64,000 nt of DNA from Acuticoccus sp039034015 (GCA_039034015.1 JBCCBM010000005.1:124001-188000), one strand, 5' to 3'; positions 51,884-61,047 are shown, counted from the stretch's first letter. A program made the numbers and translations. The notes: generated by a model not told the origin, from the sequence alone.

Positions 51884-52879
51884 TCAGACGGGGCAGTTTT
51901 GGTCGGTCTCGTAGTTGTGGACCTCGATATCGCCCGCGATGATTGCAGCCTTCGCCGCTTCCACCGCCGCGCGGATCTCATCGGTCATGAGGTCGGCGTT
52001 CTCTTCGTTGGCGACATAGTCGACGCCTTCGTCCGCAAGGCCGAGGATCAGGACGCCCGAACTGAACTCGTCGTTCATGGCGTCCATGAACGTGTTGTAG
52101 GCCGCATTGTCGACCCGCTTCAGCATGGAGGTGAGAACCGACCCAGGGGCCACCTGGTGCTGGTCGCTATCAACGCCGATGGCCAAGATGCCCTGGTCGG
52201 CCGCGGTGCGGATGACGCCAAGGCCCGTGCCGCCGGCGGCGTGGTAGACAACGTCGGCCCCGCGGTCGATCTGGCTGCGGGTCAGCTCACCACCCTTGCC
52301 GGGGTCGTTCCAGGCGGAGGGGGTGGTGCCGGTCATGTTTTGCAACACTGTCGCGTCGGCGTTGGTGGCCTTCACGCCCTGGGTGTAGCCGCAGGCAAAT
52401 TTGCGGATGAGGCCGATGTCCATGCCGCCCACAAAGCCGACGGTGCCGCTTTCCGAGGCTTTTGCCGCCGCAACGCCCACCAGATAGCTGCCCTCGTGTT
52501 CCTTGAAGGCGTATTGGCGAAGGTTCGGCTGGTCGAGCCACGACACGTCGATGATGGCAAACTTTGTGTCGGGAAATTCTTGGGCCACCTTGTCGATGGC
52601 GTCGGCCTGGGCAAAGCCCACGCCCAGCACCACCGAGGCGCCGCGCTGGGCCATGCGGGAGATGGCCTGCTCGCGCTGGGCGGCGTTGGTGACTTCGAAC
52701 TCCATCACCTCGATGCCGGTTTCATCGGCAAAGCGTTTGACGCCGTTGTAGACGCCTTCGTTGAACGATTTGTCGAACTTGCCGCCAAGATCGTAGACGA
52801 CGGCGGGGCGGAAATCCTGCGCAAACGCACCCGTTGCGACGGCAGCGGCCAAAAGGCCGGCCGCAAAACCCTTCCACAT
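51884..52879 (-). CDS. BMP family ABC transporter substrate-binding protein
   Basis: I start this at ATG 52879 (MWKGFAAGLLAAAVATGAFA) because GGGAGAG lies eight bases upstream and a normal signal peptide follows at once; ATGs at 52909 and 52921 are possible but put a charged stretch ahead. The 331-residue precursor matches the BMP/PnrA/Med family (DLGGKFDKSFNEGVYNGVKR, VLGVGFAQADAIDKVAQ, FVGGMDIGLIRKFACGYTQG), which binds purine nucleosides in characterised members. It heads the operon BMP-VOC-ATPase-permease-permease. Confidence 0.92.
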   Translation of the reverse strand: MWKGFAAGLLAAAVATGAFAQDFRPAVVYDLGGKFDKSFNEGVYNGVKRFADETGIEVMEFEVTNAAQREQAISRMAQRGASVVLGVGFAQADAIDKVAQEFPDTKFAIIDVSWLDQPNLRQYAFKEHEGSYLVGVAAAKASESGTVGFVGGMDIGLIRKFACGYTQGVKATNADATVLQNMTGTTPSAWNDPGKGGELTRSQIDRGADVVYHAAGGTGLGVIRTAADQGILAIGVDSDQHQVAPGSVLTSMLKRVDNAAYNTFMDAMNDEFSSGVLILGLADEGVDYVANEENADLMTDEIRAAVEAAKAAIIAGDIEVHNYETDQNCPV

Positions 52880-52965
52880 CACTTTTGCTCTCCCGGTTTT
52901 TCGCGCCATCGCGCGTTTCACTCACTTAACGGCGTGTGGCCCGAAATTGCAAAGCGCGTGCCGCC

Positions 52966-53802
52966 TCACCCAAGACCGATTTCTTTAAGCCGCTCCGAAA
53001 GGTAGGCGCCGGCGGTCTTGTCCATGGAAAGGCGCACGTCCGGCCGCGGATGCACAAACATCGGCATGGAAAAGCGCGCGCCCGCCCCGGTATCCGGGTT
53101 CACCACGCGGTGGGTGGTGGAGGGGTAATGCCCGCCCGACGCGAGCTGCAACATATCGCCGACATTCACCGCAATCATGCCAGGATCGCAGGGGACGGCG
53201 TGCCAGGTGCCGGCGGTGTCTTGCGCCTGGAGCCCGGGGGCTGAGCCGGCCACAAGCAGCGTGATGAGGTTGATGTCCTCATGGGCGGCGGCCCGCTCGG
53301 CGCCCGCCTCAATCGTCATCCCCTCCTGGGCGGGATAGTGGATGATGCGCAGCATCGTTTGCTCGGAGCGCTCCAACATTGTGGTGAGCGGCTCGGCGAA
53401 CGTGGCGCGCACGTCTTGGGGCGTGTTTTCTTCAATCCACGCGAGCAGCGTTGTCCCCATGATCATGAGGTCGGCGTAGAAGGCGCGGGTCACCTCAGCC
53501 ACCTCATCGGGGAGTTCGGTGGCGGGGTAAATCTGGAAAAATTCCTTCAGATCCTTGTGGGCCGCGCCCTTGGCGTTTTCGGACTGGAAGGGGAAGAAGC
53601 CGGCCGGGCCGTCCTCCACAAAGGCGCGCTTGTCGTCCTCCGCCCGGGCGAAGAAGCGCTGCCAGGCCTCGTAAAGCGCGGTGATGCGCCCCGGCGTGAT
53701 GGGGTGGCCGGTCAGCACCGCAAACCCGGTTTCGCGCAAGGAGCGCGTGAAATCGGCGGGCGCTGCCGGATCGTCATAAGCCACGGTTTTGATCGCGAAC
53801 AT
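52966..53802 (-). CDS. Isopenicillin N synthase-like Fe(II)/2-oxoglutarate dioxygenase
   Basis: From ATG 53802, with GGGGAGG eight bases upstream, the product is 278 residues. It has the iron triad His174, Asp176 (AAAHEDINLITLLV) and His231 (STTHRVVNP), and the co-substrate Arg243-x-Ser245 (ARFSMP). Family members oxidise varied small molecules. It ends 86 bp before the BMP gene on the same strand and may share its transcript. A nucleobase or nucleoside substrate would fit that context but is not shown by sequence. Confidence 0.88.
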   Translation of the reverse strand: MFAIKTVAYDDPAAPADFTRSLRETGFAVLTGHPITPGRITALYEAWQRFFARAEDDKRAFVEDGPAGFFPFQSENAKGAAHKDLKEFFQIYPATELPDEVAEVTRAFYADLMIMGTTLLAWIEENTPQDVRATFAEPLTTMLERSEQTMLRIIHYPAQEGMTIEAGAERAAAHEDINLITLLVAGSAPGLQAQDTAGTWHAVPCDPGMIAVNVGDMLQLASGGHYPSTTHRVVNPDTGAGARFSMPMFVHPRPDVRLSMDKTAGAYLSERLKEIGLG

Positions 53803-54012
53803 GGTGCTTGCCTCCCCGGTCGTCCGAACTCCATCCTTGACGGGCACGTTTGATGATTGGCTTGTCAACCCAGCGCCGCGCACATCGAGCATCCCGGGCC
53901 TGGTCAGGCCCGGTTAAGTTGCCCGCTTCTTCATTTTGCGAGCGGTTTTTCAGGGTCAGGCGCTTCCGCCCAACCCTGAACCGCTCTAGCGTCGCAGTGA
54001 GGACACTTGGGG

Positions 54013-55368
54013 GTGCGCGTGGGGGCTGTCCGCACATGGATTGCCATAGGGTTGGCGCTGGGCGTCGTTGTCGGCGGCGCGCTTTGGTACGTGTTTGCCG
54101 AAAATGGCACCGGCACCGCGCTGCGCATTTCCTCCGGCACAGAGGGCGGGACCTACCGCGCCTTTGCCGATGCCATGAGCCGCTCTTTCACGCAGGAGAG
54201 CGCAACGCCGATCATTGTCATGGGCTCGGCAGGCTCCAACCAGAACGCGGCCCGCCTTGCCGCCGACGAGGCCGACCTTGGCCTCATCCAGTCCGACACC
54301 GCCGTGGAGCCTGGCATCTCGGTGGTGGCGCGGCTCTTTCCGGAAGCGTTCCACCTTGTGGCGCGGGAAGGGTCGGGCATTGAGGGCGTTGCGGATTTGC
54401 GCGGCAAGCGGGTCGGGCTGATGCCCCAGGGGTCGGGCTCCAACGCGCTGTTTGCCCGCCTGGTGCGGCACTATGAGGTGCCGTTTGACGCGCTCACCAT
54501 CCGCTATGGCACGCTGTCCGACCATGCGAGCGCGATTGCCATTGGCGAAATCGACGCGTTTTTCATGGTGGTCGCGCTCGGAAATGCGTCCATCGAAGAC
54601 ATTATTCAGCGAACGCCCACCCAGCTTGTCTCCATCGACCAGGCGGAGGCGATCGCCATGTTTGACCCGGCGCTGGCCGCCGACATGGTGCCGGTCGGCA
54701 CCTATTCCGGCGATCGGCCGGTGCCGAAAGAGCCCATCTCGGTGGTCACCGTATCGAGCCTTTTGGCGGTGCGCGATGCGCTTGCCGACAGCACGGTGGA
54801 GGCGATGACGGGCGAGCTTTTCGGCAGCCGCCAGCGCATGGTGCGCGAGCTGCCCCAGGCCGCCTTCATCGCCGCGCCCACAGCGGAGGATCGGCTGGCC
54901 TTCGGCGTCCACCCCGGCGCCGACCTTTATTATAGCCAGGACGATCCGCTTTTTATTGTGGAGTATGCCGAGCCGATGGCGCTGGGGGTGACGGCGCTGG
55001 CGCTCATCATTTCAGGCCTGTGGCAGGCGCGCATTTGGCTGTCGGGCGCGCGGAAAAACCGGGCCGACCAGTATAATCTTGCCATTGTCGACATTATTGC
55101 GCGGGCCGAACACATCACCAGCGCGCGCGAATTCACAAAGATCCGCCGCGAGCTGTTTGATATTTTTGAAAAAGTGATCATCGACCTCGACAATGACCGC
55201 ATTGAGGAGCGCTCGCTCCTGTCGTTCAGCTTTGCCTGGCAGGTGGCGGCCTCAACGCTCAACCACCGTCAGCTCGTGATGGGGAGCGACGACGAAGAGC
55301 CCATCGCCGCCGACCCGTTTGGCGAGCGCTCCACCACCATCATTCGCCCGCGCAACCGCGTCATCTAA
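54013..55368 (+). CDS. Membrane-anchored TAXI family solute-binding protein
   Basis: This 451-residue protein has an N-terminal membrane segment (about residues 8-28), then a TAXI-type binding domain (RISSGTEGGTYRAFADAMSR, IVMGSAGSNQNAARLAADEA, GLIQSDTAVEPG). A second membrane helix follows (about 325-345, ALGVTALALIISGLWQARIW), then a charged cytoplasmic tail of roughly 100 residues (KIRRELFDIFEKVIIDLDND). Usual TAXI proteins are about 320 residues and free in the periplasm. I use GTG 54013 because GAGGA sits nine bases upstream; TTG 54007 is possible. No TRAP membrane subunit is near. Its end overlaps the convergent NtrY-like gene by 4 bp. Confidence 0.82.
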   Translation: MRVGAVRTWIAIGLALGVVVGGALWYVFAENGTGTALRISSGTEGGTYRAFADAMSRSFTQESATPIIVMGSAGSNQNAARLAADEADLGLIQSDTAVEPGISVVARLFPEAFHLVAREGSGIEGVADLRGKRVGLMPQGSGSNALFARLVRHYEVPFDALTIRYGTLSDHASAIAIGEIDAFFMVVALGNASIEDIIQRTPTQLVSIDQAEAIAMFDPALAADMVPVGTYSGDRPVPKEPISVVTVSSLLAVRDALADSTVEAMTGELFGSRQRMVRELPQAAFIAAPTAEDRLAFGVHPGADLYYSQDDPLFIVEYAEPMALGVTALALIISGLWQARIWLSGARKNRADQYNLAIVDIIARAEHITSAREFTKIRRELFDIFEKVIIDLDNDRIEERSLLSFSFAWQVAASTLNHRQLVMGSDDEEPIAADPFGERSTTIIRPRNRVI

Positions 55369-57563
55369 TCGGCCTGGATCGGCGGGAGGACGAAGCGGAT
55401 GCAGGCGCCGCGCGTGTTGTCGCTGACGGCCGACGCGTCCATCAGCTCGATGCGGCCACCCTGCTCCTCCGCAATCTTCTTCACGATCGCAAGGCCAAGG
55501 CCCGTGCCCTTCGCGCGGGTGGTCATGTAGGGCTCGAGCAAACGCTCGCGCCCCTCTTCGGGGAAGCCGATGCCGTTGTCGATGATGTCGACCAGCGTTT
55601 CGCCCGCCTCGTTCTGGTGGACGCGCACGAAAATGCGGCCCGGGCCGCCGCGCTCGTCCGCCGTTGTTTGCTCAATGGCCTCGGCCGCGTTCTTCACAAG
55701 GTTGGAGAGCGCTTGGGTGACGAGCCGCTGGTCAAAGTGCGCCACCACGGGATCATCCGGGATGTCGCTCTCTTTGATGACATCGTCGTGGATGATGCCT
55801 TGGAGGAACACCGCCTCGCGCACCGCATCGCGAATGTCGCGCCGCTCCATGGCGGGGGCGGGCATGCGGGCAAAGTTGGAAAACTCGTTCACCATGCGGC
55901 CAATGTCGTCCACCTGGCGCACGATGGTGTCGACGCATTGGTCAAACACCTCGCGGTCGTCCTCGATGCGCTTGCCGTAGCGCCGCTTGATGCGCTCGGC
56001 CGAGAGCTGGATGGGGGTCAGCGGATTTTTGATCTCATGGGCGATCCGGCGGGCAACGTCGGCCCAGGCGGAGGCACGCTGGGCGGCCACAAGGTCAGTC
56101 ACATCGTCGAGCGTCAGGACGAAACCGGGGCGCGCCATGTCGGCCCGGTCGGTGGTGGCGCGGATGGTGAGGGTGCGTTCCCGCCCGTGCCGCGACACGC
56201 TAAAGGTTTCCGGCTTGAACCGGAGGCTCGACAGCCCGCCCTCGCTTTCCACAATGGGCGAAAGTTCGGGCACTGCCTCTGTGAGCGCGCGGCCCACCAT
56301 TTCCTCAGGGTCAAGGTCGAGCATGTGCTGGGCCGACGCGTTGGCGAGCGAGATCGCCCCTTCCGCATCAAGCCCCACCACCCCCGCCGAGACCCCGCCC
56401 AGCACCGCCTCGGTGAAGCGCGCGCGCCGGTCCATCTGATCACTGGCGGCAATGAGATCGTCGCGCTGGGATTTGAGCCGGCTTGTCATGGCGTTGAACG
56501 TTTCGCCAAGGTGCGCCACATCACCGTCGAAAAACCGCACAGGGACTTCCACCGAAAGGTCCCCTTTGGCGACCGCGTCGGACGCGCCGATCAACTCGCG
56601 GATCGGCGCCACAAGGCGGTTCGCAAAGCCGAACCCGAGGTAGACCGCGCAGACGAGAAGGACGACCGTCACGCCCGCATAGACCAAGCCAAAGGCCATG
56701 GAGACGCCGATGCGCGAGGTCTCCATTTGAATATATTCTTGCGCGTTGGCCCGTGTCAGCCGCAAAAACCCGTTCACCTTCGGGTCCATCAGGCGGGCAA
56801 TATAAAGATATGTGTCCTCGTAGTTGATGAGTTTTAAGAGCCCGCCCACCTGGTCCGCCTCACCGGGCGCAATCATCACAGGGGCGCCCTCCAGCGCCTG
56901 GCGCATGGCATCGGCGGGGGGCATCCTGAGCTCAATCTCGGGGATCACGACGGCGCTGGTGATCACCTCCCCCGCCCCGTTGAGGAGGAAGGCGGAGGGG
57001 AGTTGCCGCAGCGCCGCCTGGGTCTGAAAGAACCGGTCAAACTGGCTGGGCTGAAAATCGTACATGGTTTTGGCGCGGTTCACGTCGTTCGCCATCGCCA
57101 CAAGGTCGGAGCGCAAAGTGCCGGCGTGCTCGCCCACATAGGCGTCGGCCACCGCGACCGAGTTCGCGACAATGGCCTGTGTGCGCTCCTCAAACCACCG
57201 GTCGAGCCCGCGGGAGAGGGTGAAGGTGGCAACGACTGCCACAAGAGCCGCGGGGAGCACGGCCATCACCGAGAAGAGCGCCACAATGCGCACATGGAGC
57301 CGCGCGCCGGCCCGCCGTGCATTGCGCGCCCGCCACAGCTTGATCGCCTCGAAGGCGAGGCCGACAATGAGCGTGCCCACAAGGGCCGCATTGATGGCAA
57401 GCGCCACCAAGACGACCTGTTGGGTCGGCTCGATGGGGGTGAGGCCGGTGAGGATCAAGAAGGTGGCCGTGACGGCAATGAGCGCCAGCGAGATGACGAC
57501 GACGCCAAGGCTGCGAACCGGGGAATCGAATGGAGGTTTATAGGGAACCGCCGCCTCTGCCAT
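55365..57563 (-). CDS. ntrY: NtrY-like membrane sensor histidine kinase
   Basis: The 732-residue kinase starts at ATG 57563 (a TTG two codons upstream is less likely). It has three N-terminal membrane helices, a periplasmic sensor (about 115-285), another helix and a HAMP domain (RLVAPIRELIGASDAVAKGD). A PAS domain (about 380-480) is followed by the DHp box RRIAHEIKNPLTPIQLSAER and an ATPase domain with LVKNAAEAIE, DNGIGFP and GTGLGLAIV. The arrangement matches NtrY of the NtrYX nitrogen/redox system. No ntrX response-regulator gene is adjacent, which is unusual, so calling it the true NtrY is provisional. Confidence 0.85.
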   Translation of the reverse strand: MAEAAVPYKPPFDSPVRSLGVVVISLALIAVTATFLILTGLTPIEPTQQVVLVALAINAALVGTLIVGLAFEAIKLWRARNARRAGARLHVRIVALFSVMAVLPAALVAVVATFTLSRGLDRWFEERTQAIVANSVAVADAYVGEHAGTLRSDLVAMANDVNRAKTMYDFQPSQFDRFFQTQAALRQLPSAFLLNGAGEVITSAVVIPEIELRMPPADAMRQALEGAPVMIAPGEADQVGGLLKLINYEDTYLYIARLMDPKVNGFLRLTRANAQEYIQMETSRIGVSMAFGLVYAGVTVVLLVCAVYLGFGFANRLVAPIRELIGASDAVAKGDLSVEVPVRFFDGDVAHLGETFNAMTSRLKSQRDDLIAASDQMDRRARFTEAVLGGVSAGVVGLDAEGAISLANASAQHMLDLDPEEMVGRALTEAVPELSPIVESEGGLSSLRFKPETFSVSRHGRERTLTIRATTDRADMARPGFVLTLDDVTDLVAAQRASAWADVARRIAHEIKNPLTPIQLSAERIKRRYGKRIEDDREVFDQCVDTIVRQVDDIGRMVNEFSNFARMPAPAMERRDIRDAVREAVFLQGIIHDDVIKESDIPDDPVVAHFDQRLVTQALSNLVKNAAEAIEQTTADERGGPGRIFVRVHQNEAGETLVDIIDNGIGFPEEGRERLLEPYMTTRAKGTGLGLAIVKKIAEEQGGRIELMDASAVSDNTRGACIRFVLPPIQAD

Positions 57564-57648
57564 GGCCAAGACTCTTTACGATTTGCGAGGGTTTTAGCGT
57601 ATGTGACCGGCCGCCGCCCCGGTCAAGCGCCCGCACGCGGGGCACCCG

Positions 57649-58698
57649 TTGAGACAAATCCTCTTTGCCGGCGCCGGGCACGCAAGCCTCATTGCCCTCG
57701 ACATCTTGTCCCGCCGCGGTCTTCCCGCTTCCTTCACCTTGGTGTCGAGCGGGACGACCACGCATTATTCCGGCATGGTCCCCGGCCACATCGAAGGGAT
57801 TTATGGGGCAGACGCGATGACGATCGCCCTCCCCCCGTTTTGTGCGCGGGCGGGCGTGCGCTTCATCTCCGCCGACCTTTTGGGGCTTGGCGGGGGGATC
57901 GCGCACACCACCGCCGGCGCCCTCCCCTATGACGATCTCGTTCTCAACCTTGGCGCCATTGCCCACCGGCCGGGCCCGCTCGCCCACCCCCGCGCCATCC
58001 CCGCAAAACCCTTCCCGGCCTTGATGGCGGGGCTTTCGGAGGCGGCGGGCGCGAAAACCTTTGCGGTGGTGGGCGGGGGCGCCGCGGGGGTGGAAGTGGC
58101 GCTTGCCCTTGCCGCCAGCGGCCGCACCGTGCGCCTCATCGAGCGTGGCAATCAAATCTTGCCCACCTTCCCGAACCGCTTTCGCCGGCTGGTCGCCCGT
58201 CACCTGGCGCGCCGGGGCGTCACCGTCGAGACGGGCGCCGCCGTCGAGGATGTTGGCGCGACCGACCTTCTCCTGCGCGGTGCGCGGGTGCCGGCGGATG
58301 CGGTTCTGGCGTTTACGGGCGCCGCCCCGCCGCCCCTTGTCGCCGACCTACCCTTGCTGCGGGCCGACGACGGGTTTTTGGCCATCGATGCTGGGTTCCA
58401 GACCTCAAACCCCAGCGTTTTGGCGGTGGGCGATGTGGCCACCAACATCCCCGACCCGCGCCCCAAGGCGGGCGTTTTTGCTGTGCGTCAGGGCCCGCTT
58501 TTGGCCCAGACTATAGAGGCGCGAGTGAAAGGCGCGCCGCCGCCCCACCATCGCATCCAGCGGCGCGGGCTTGTGCTTTTGTCCACCGGCGCGCGCTCGG
58601 CGGTGGGCACGCGCAACGGGCTCACCCTGGAGGGCCGGGCGCTCTGGCGGCTCAAGGACCGGCTCGATCGCGCCTTTGTCACGCGGTTTCTGCCATGA
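57649..58698 (+). CDS. FAD-dependent NAD(P)H oxidoreductase (SelD N-terminal-domain type)
   Basis: The 349-residue flavoprotein starts at TTG 57649, directly with the dinucleotide fold QILFAGAGHASLIALDIL. It has HYSGMVPGHIEGIYG, a second nucleotide fold FAVVGGGAAGVEVALALA and an FAD-binding VLAVGDVATN. The GAGHA and YSGMVPG features resemble the oxidoreductase domain fused to selenide water dikinase in many bacteria, and type II NADH dehydrogenases. No selD follows; the stop overlaps the start of an MFS gene (ATGA), so the two act as a pair. The electron acceptor is unknown. Confidence 0.8.
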   Translation: MRQILFAGAGHASLIALDILSRRGLPASFTLVSSGTTTHYSGMVPGHIEGIYGADAMTIALPPFCARAGVRFISADLLGLGGGIAHTTAGALPYDDLVLNLGAIAHRPGPLAHPRAIPAKPFPALMAGLSEAAGAKTFAVVGGGAAGVEVALALAASGRTVRLIERGNQILPTFPNRFRRLVARHLARRGVTVETGAAVEDVGATDLLLRGARVPADAVLAFTGAAPPPLVADLPLLRADDGFLAIDAGFQTSNPSVLAVGDVATNIPDPRPKAGVFAVRQGPLLAQTIEARVKGAPPPHHRIQRRGLVLLSTGARSAVGTRNGLTLEGRALWRLKDRLDRAFVTRFLP

Positions 58699-59897
58699 GC
58701 GCCTCGCCCCGCTTTGCCTTGGCGGCCGCGATCTTCTTGCCGTTCGCGCTTGCTTATCTGTTGTCGTTCTTGATGCGGGTGGTGAACGCGGTTGCCGGCC
58801 CGCCGATCATGGCCGAACTCTCGCTCAGCCCCAGTGACCTTGGCCTTTTGACGAGCGTTTACCTTGCCGGCTTCGCGCTCTTCCAGCTCCCCCTCGGGGT
58901 GATGGTGGACCGGTACGGCGCGCGGCGGGTGGAGGCGGCAACGCTGCTTCTGGCCGTTGCGGGAACGCTCCTGTTTGCGATCGCAGACACCCTGGTCGAG
59001 CTCATCGTGGCGCGCTTTTTCATCGGCGTTGGGCTGTCGCTGTGCCTAATGGCGCCGATCACGGCCTATCGCGCCTGGTTCCCGCCAGGCACGCTGCCGC
59101 TCATCACCGGCCTTCACATGACGTTCGGTGCGGTGGGCTCTGCCCTTGGCGGGTTTCCAGCCGAATTGATGCTGGAAGCGCTTGGCTGGCGCGGGCTTTT
59201 TATGGGGCTCGCCGCGCTCATCTTTGTGGCGGCGGTGGGCATTGTCCTCATTGTGCCCGCCCGCCGAGAGCTGAAGGAGACAAAACCCCTTGGCGCCATG
59301 GGGCGCGACCTTGTGACAATCGCCAAAAGCCGCGCCCTTTGGCGGATCGCGCCCCTCTCGGGCACCGCGCAGGCCGGCTACCTCTCGGTGGCGGGGCTCT
59401 GGATGGGCCCCTTCTTGCGCGATGCGGGCGGGCTATCGGCGGATGCGGCGGGGGCTTGGCTCTCCGCCGTGGCGCTCGGCCTCATCGTGGGCTTCTTCGG
59501 CTACGGTTTTGTGGTGGGCCGCGCCACGACTGCCGCCGCGGGCGAGCGTGTGTTCGTGGTGGGCTCTGCGCTCGCGGTGGCAGTTGGCGTCTTTCTCATC
59601 CTGGTGCCGCCGGCGGCGACGGGGCCGCTTTGGGTGATTTATGCCGCGCTCACCTCCGGCGGCGTGGTGACGTATGCGCAGCTCAACGCTCGCTTTGCCG
59701 ATGGGCTGGCAGGGCGCGTCAACGCCATGCTCAACTTCATCGTGTTCTTCGTTGCCTTCGTGGTGCAGTGGGGGTTTGGGGTGATTGTGGCCGCCTTCCC
59801 ACCCGAGGAGGCGGTGCTTGCCCATCGCACAGCGCTTGGCGTGCTGGCGGCCATCCAGCTCGCGTCGTTCCTGCCGCTCGTCCTCAAGTCGCGGTGA
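58695..59897 (+). CDS. Major facilitator superfamily transporter
   Basis: The 400-residue protein has about 12 membrane helices. The MFS signature between helices 2 and 3 is QLPLGVMVDRYGARRVEA, and SLCLMAPITAYRAWFPPG recalls nitrate/nitrite-porter and ACS-like members. The substrate is unknown. Its ATG overlaps the stop of the flavoprotein gene by four bases, which suggests joint translation. Its end overlaps the convergent M20-type gene by 14 bp. Confidence 0.86.
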   Translation: MSASPRFALAAAIFLPFALAYLLSFLMRVVNAVAGPPIMAELSLSPSDLGLLTSVYLAGFALFQLPLGVMVDRYGARRVEAATLLLAVAGTLLFAIADTLVELIVARFFIGVGLSLCLMAPITAYRAWFPPGTLPLITGLHMTFGAVGSALGGFPAELMLEALGWRGLFMGLAALIFVAAVGIVLIVPARRELKETKPLGAMGRDLVTIAKSRALWRIAPLSGTAQAGYLSVAGLWMGPFLRDAGGLSADAAGAWLSAVALGLIVGFFGYGFVVGRATTAAAGERVFVVGSALAVAVGVFLILVPPAATGPLWVIYAALTSGGVVTYAQLNARFADGLAGRVNAMLNFIVFFVAFVVQWGFGVIVAAFPPEEAVLAHRTALGVLAAIQLASFLPLVLKSR

Positions 59898-61047
59898 GGG
59901 CGGTGACCGCCCGCGCCACCGCCTCGGTCGCGTTGCGCAGATCATCAAGGGCAACGCACTCATCCACATCGCTGTCGGCCCCCTCGCCCACCGTTGGCGG
60001 CCCGACCCCATAAAGCGCGGTGGGGATGCCGGCGGCCGCATAGTGCCGCGCGCCTGAGGCGACCGGCGCCGACACCACCGGGATCGCCGTGCCAAACACC
60101 GCGCCGGCGGCCTCTGCGATGGTGGTGGCAAGCGCTTCGCTCGCGGGTGTTGGCACCACGGGGTCGGCCAGAAGGAGCCGGCGACACTCGGTGGTGACGT
60201 TGCCGGGGCTCGCCGCTGCAATCGTCGTGGCAAGCGCCGCCTCAATGGCATCGCCTGTCTCATCGGCGGTGAAGCGCCGGTCGAGGGTGAGGCGCGCCTT
60301 GTCGGCCACAAGGTTGACGCCGCGGCCGGCGGCGACGGTGCTGACGGTGACGGGCTCGGCGGCGAGCGCGTTCAAGATGGCGCCGAGGGCGGCCACCGCA
60401 TCGGCCCCATCGCCGGGGCGGGAGGCGTGGGCCTGCCGGCCGCGCACCACCACCTCCATGTGCAAAACCCCCTGCTGGCCGACAATCACCTGGTAGGACG
60501 TGCCGGCGGCAATCACCCGGTCCGGTGCCACAAGCCCGTGCCCCAGGAGGAAGGCAGGGCCCAGAAACCCGCCCGCCTCCTCGTCCGCCGTCACGTGGAG
60601 TTCCACCGTGCCGCGCGCCGCACCCGTTGCCTTCAACGCCAGGACGGCGCCGATGAAGGCGGCAAGGTCGGCCTTTGAGTCCCGCGCGCCGCGGCCGTAA
60701 AGCCGGCCGTCCTTGATCTTTGCGCCGAGCGGCTCGTGGTGCCAGGCGTGTGTGGCGCCGATGGGAAGGGTGTCGATGGGCGCGTGGAGCGCCACCGTCG
60801 GACCGGGCCCAAACACCTCGCGCACCACAAGGTTGGTGACGTTGGTGCGGTGATGGGGGCGGCAAAAGGGTTCTGGGACAGGGTGCGTCTCGACCGTGAG
60901 GCCGGCGGCGGTGAGGTCGTCGTGGAGCCAGGCGATGGCGGCTGCGGTGTCGCCGGGCGGGTTGGACGTTGCGTGGCGCACCAGGGCGGTGAGCCGCGCG
61001 ACGGTCGCTTCCGCGCCGGCGTCGACGGCCGCCGTGAGCGCGGTCAC
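59884..61047 (-). CDS. M20-family (ArgE/DapE-like) deacylase/peptidase with altered metal site
   Basis: This 387-residue protein is of the M20 metallohydrolase family: VRHATSNPPGDT, LYGRGARDSKADLAAFIG (second metal site), HVTADEEAGG (catalytic Glu), and a dimerisation domain around AHASRPGDGADAVAAL. At the first metal site, where relatives have LHAHxD, this one reads LHAPID, so the usual His ligand is Pro. It may still bind one metal or be inactive. The start is GTG 61047, overlapping the quinone oxidoreductase stop as GTGA. Confidence 0.82.
   Translation of the reverse strand: MTALTAAVDAGAEATVARLTALVRHATSNPPGDTAAAIAWLHDDLTAAGLTVETHPVPEPFCRPHHRTNVTNLVVREVFGPGPTVALHAPIDTLPIGATHAWHHEPLGAKIKDGRLYGRGARDSKADLAAFIGAVLALKATGAARGTVELHVTADEEAGGFLGPAFLLGHGLVAPDRVIAAGTSYQVIVGQQGVLHMEVVVRGRQAHASRPGDGADAVAALGAILNALAAEPVTVSTVAAGRGVNLVADKARLTLDRRFTADETGDAIEAALATTIAAASPGNVTTECRRLLLADPVVPTPASEALATTIAEAAGAVFGTAIPVVSAPVASGARHYAAAGIPTALYGVGPPTVGEGADSDVDECVALDDLRNATEAVARAVTALTAT

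Noticed and set aside
53893..53913. Hairpin CCGGGCCT-GGTC-AGGCCCGG as a terminator or mobile repeat; a 15-base part recurs inverted at 63237-63251
   Set aside because: It lies between divergent genes, no T-run follows, and a GC-rich 15-base match between two places is not enough to claim a repeat family.
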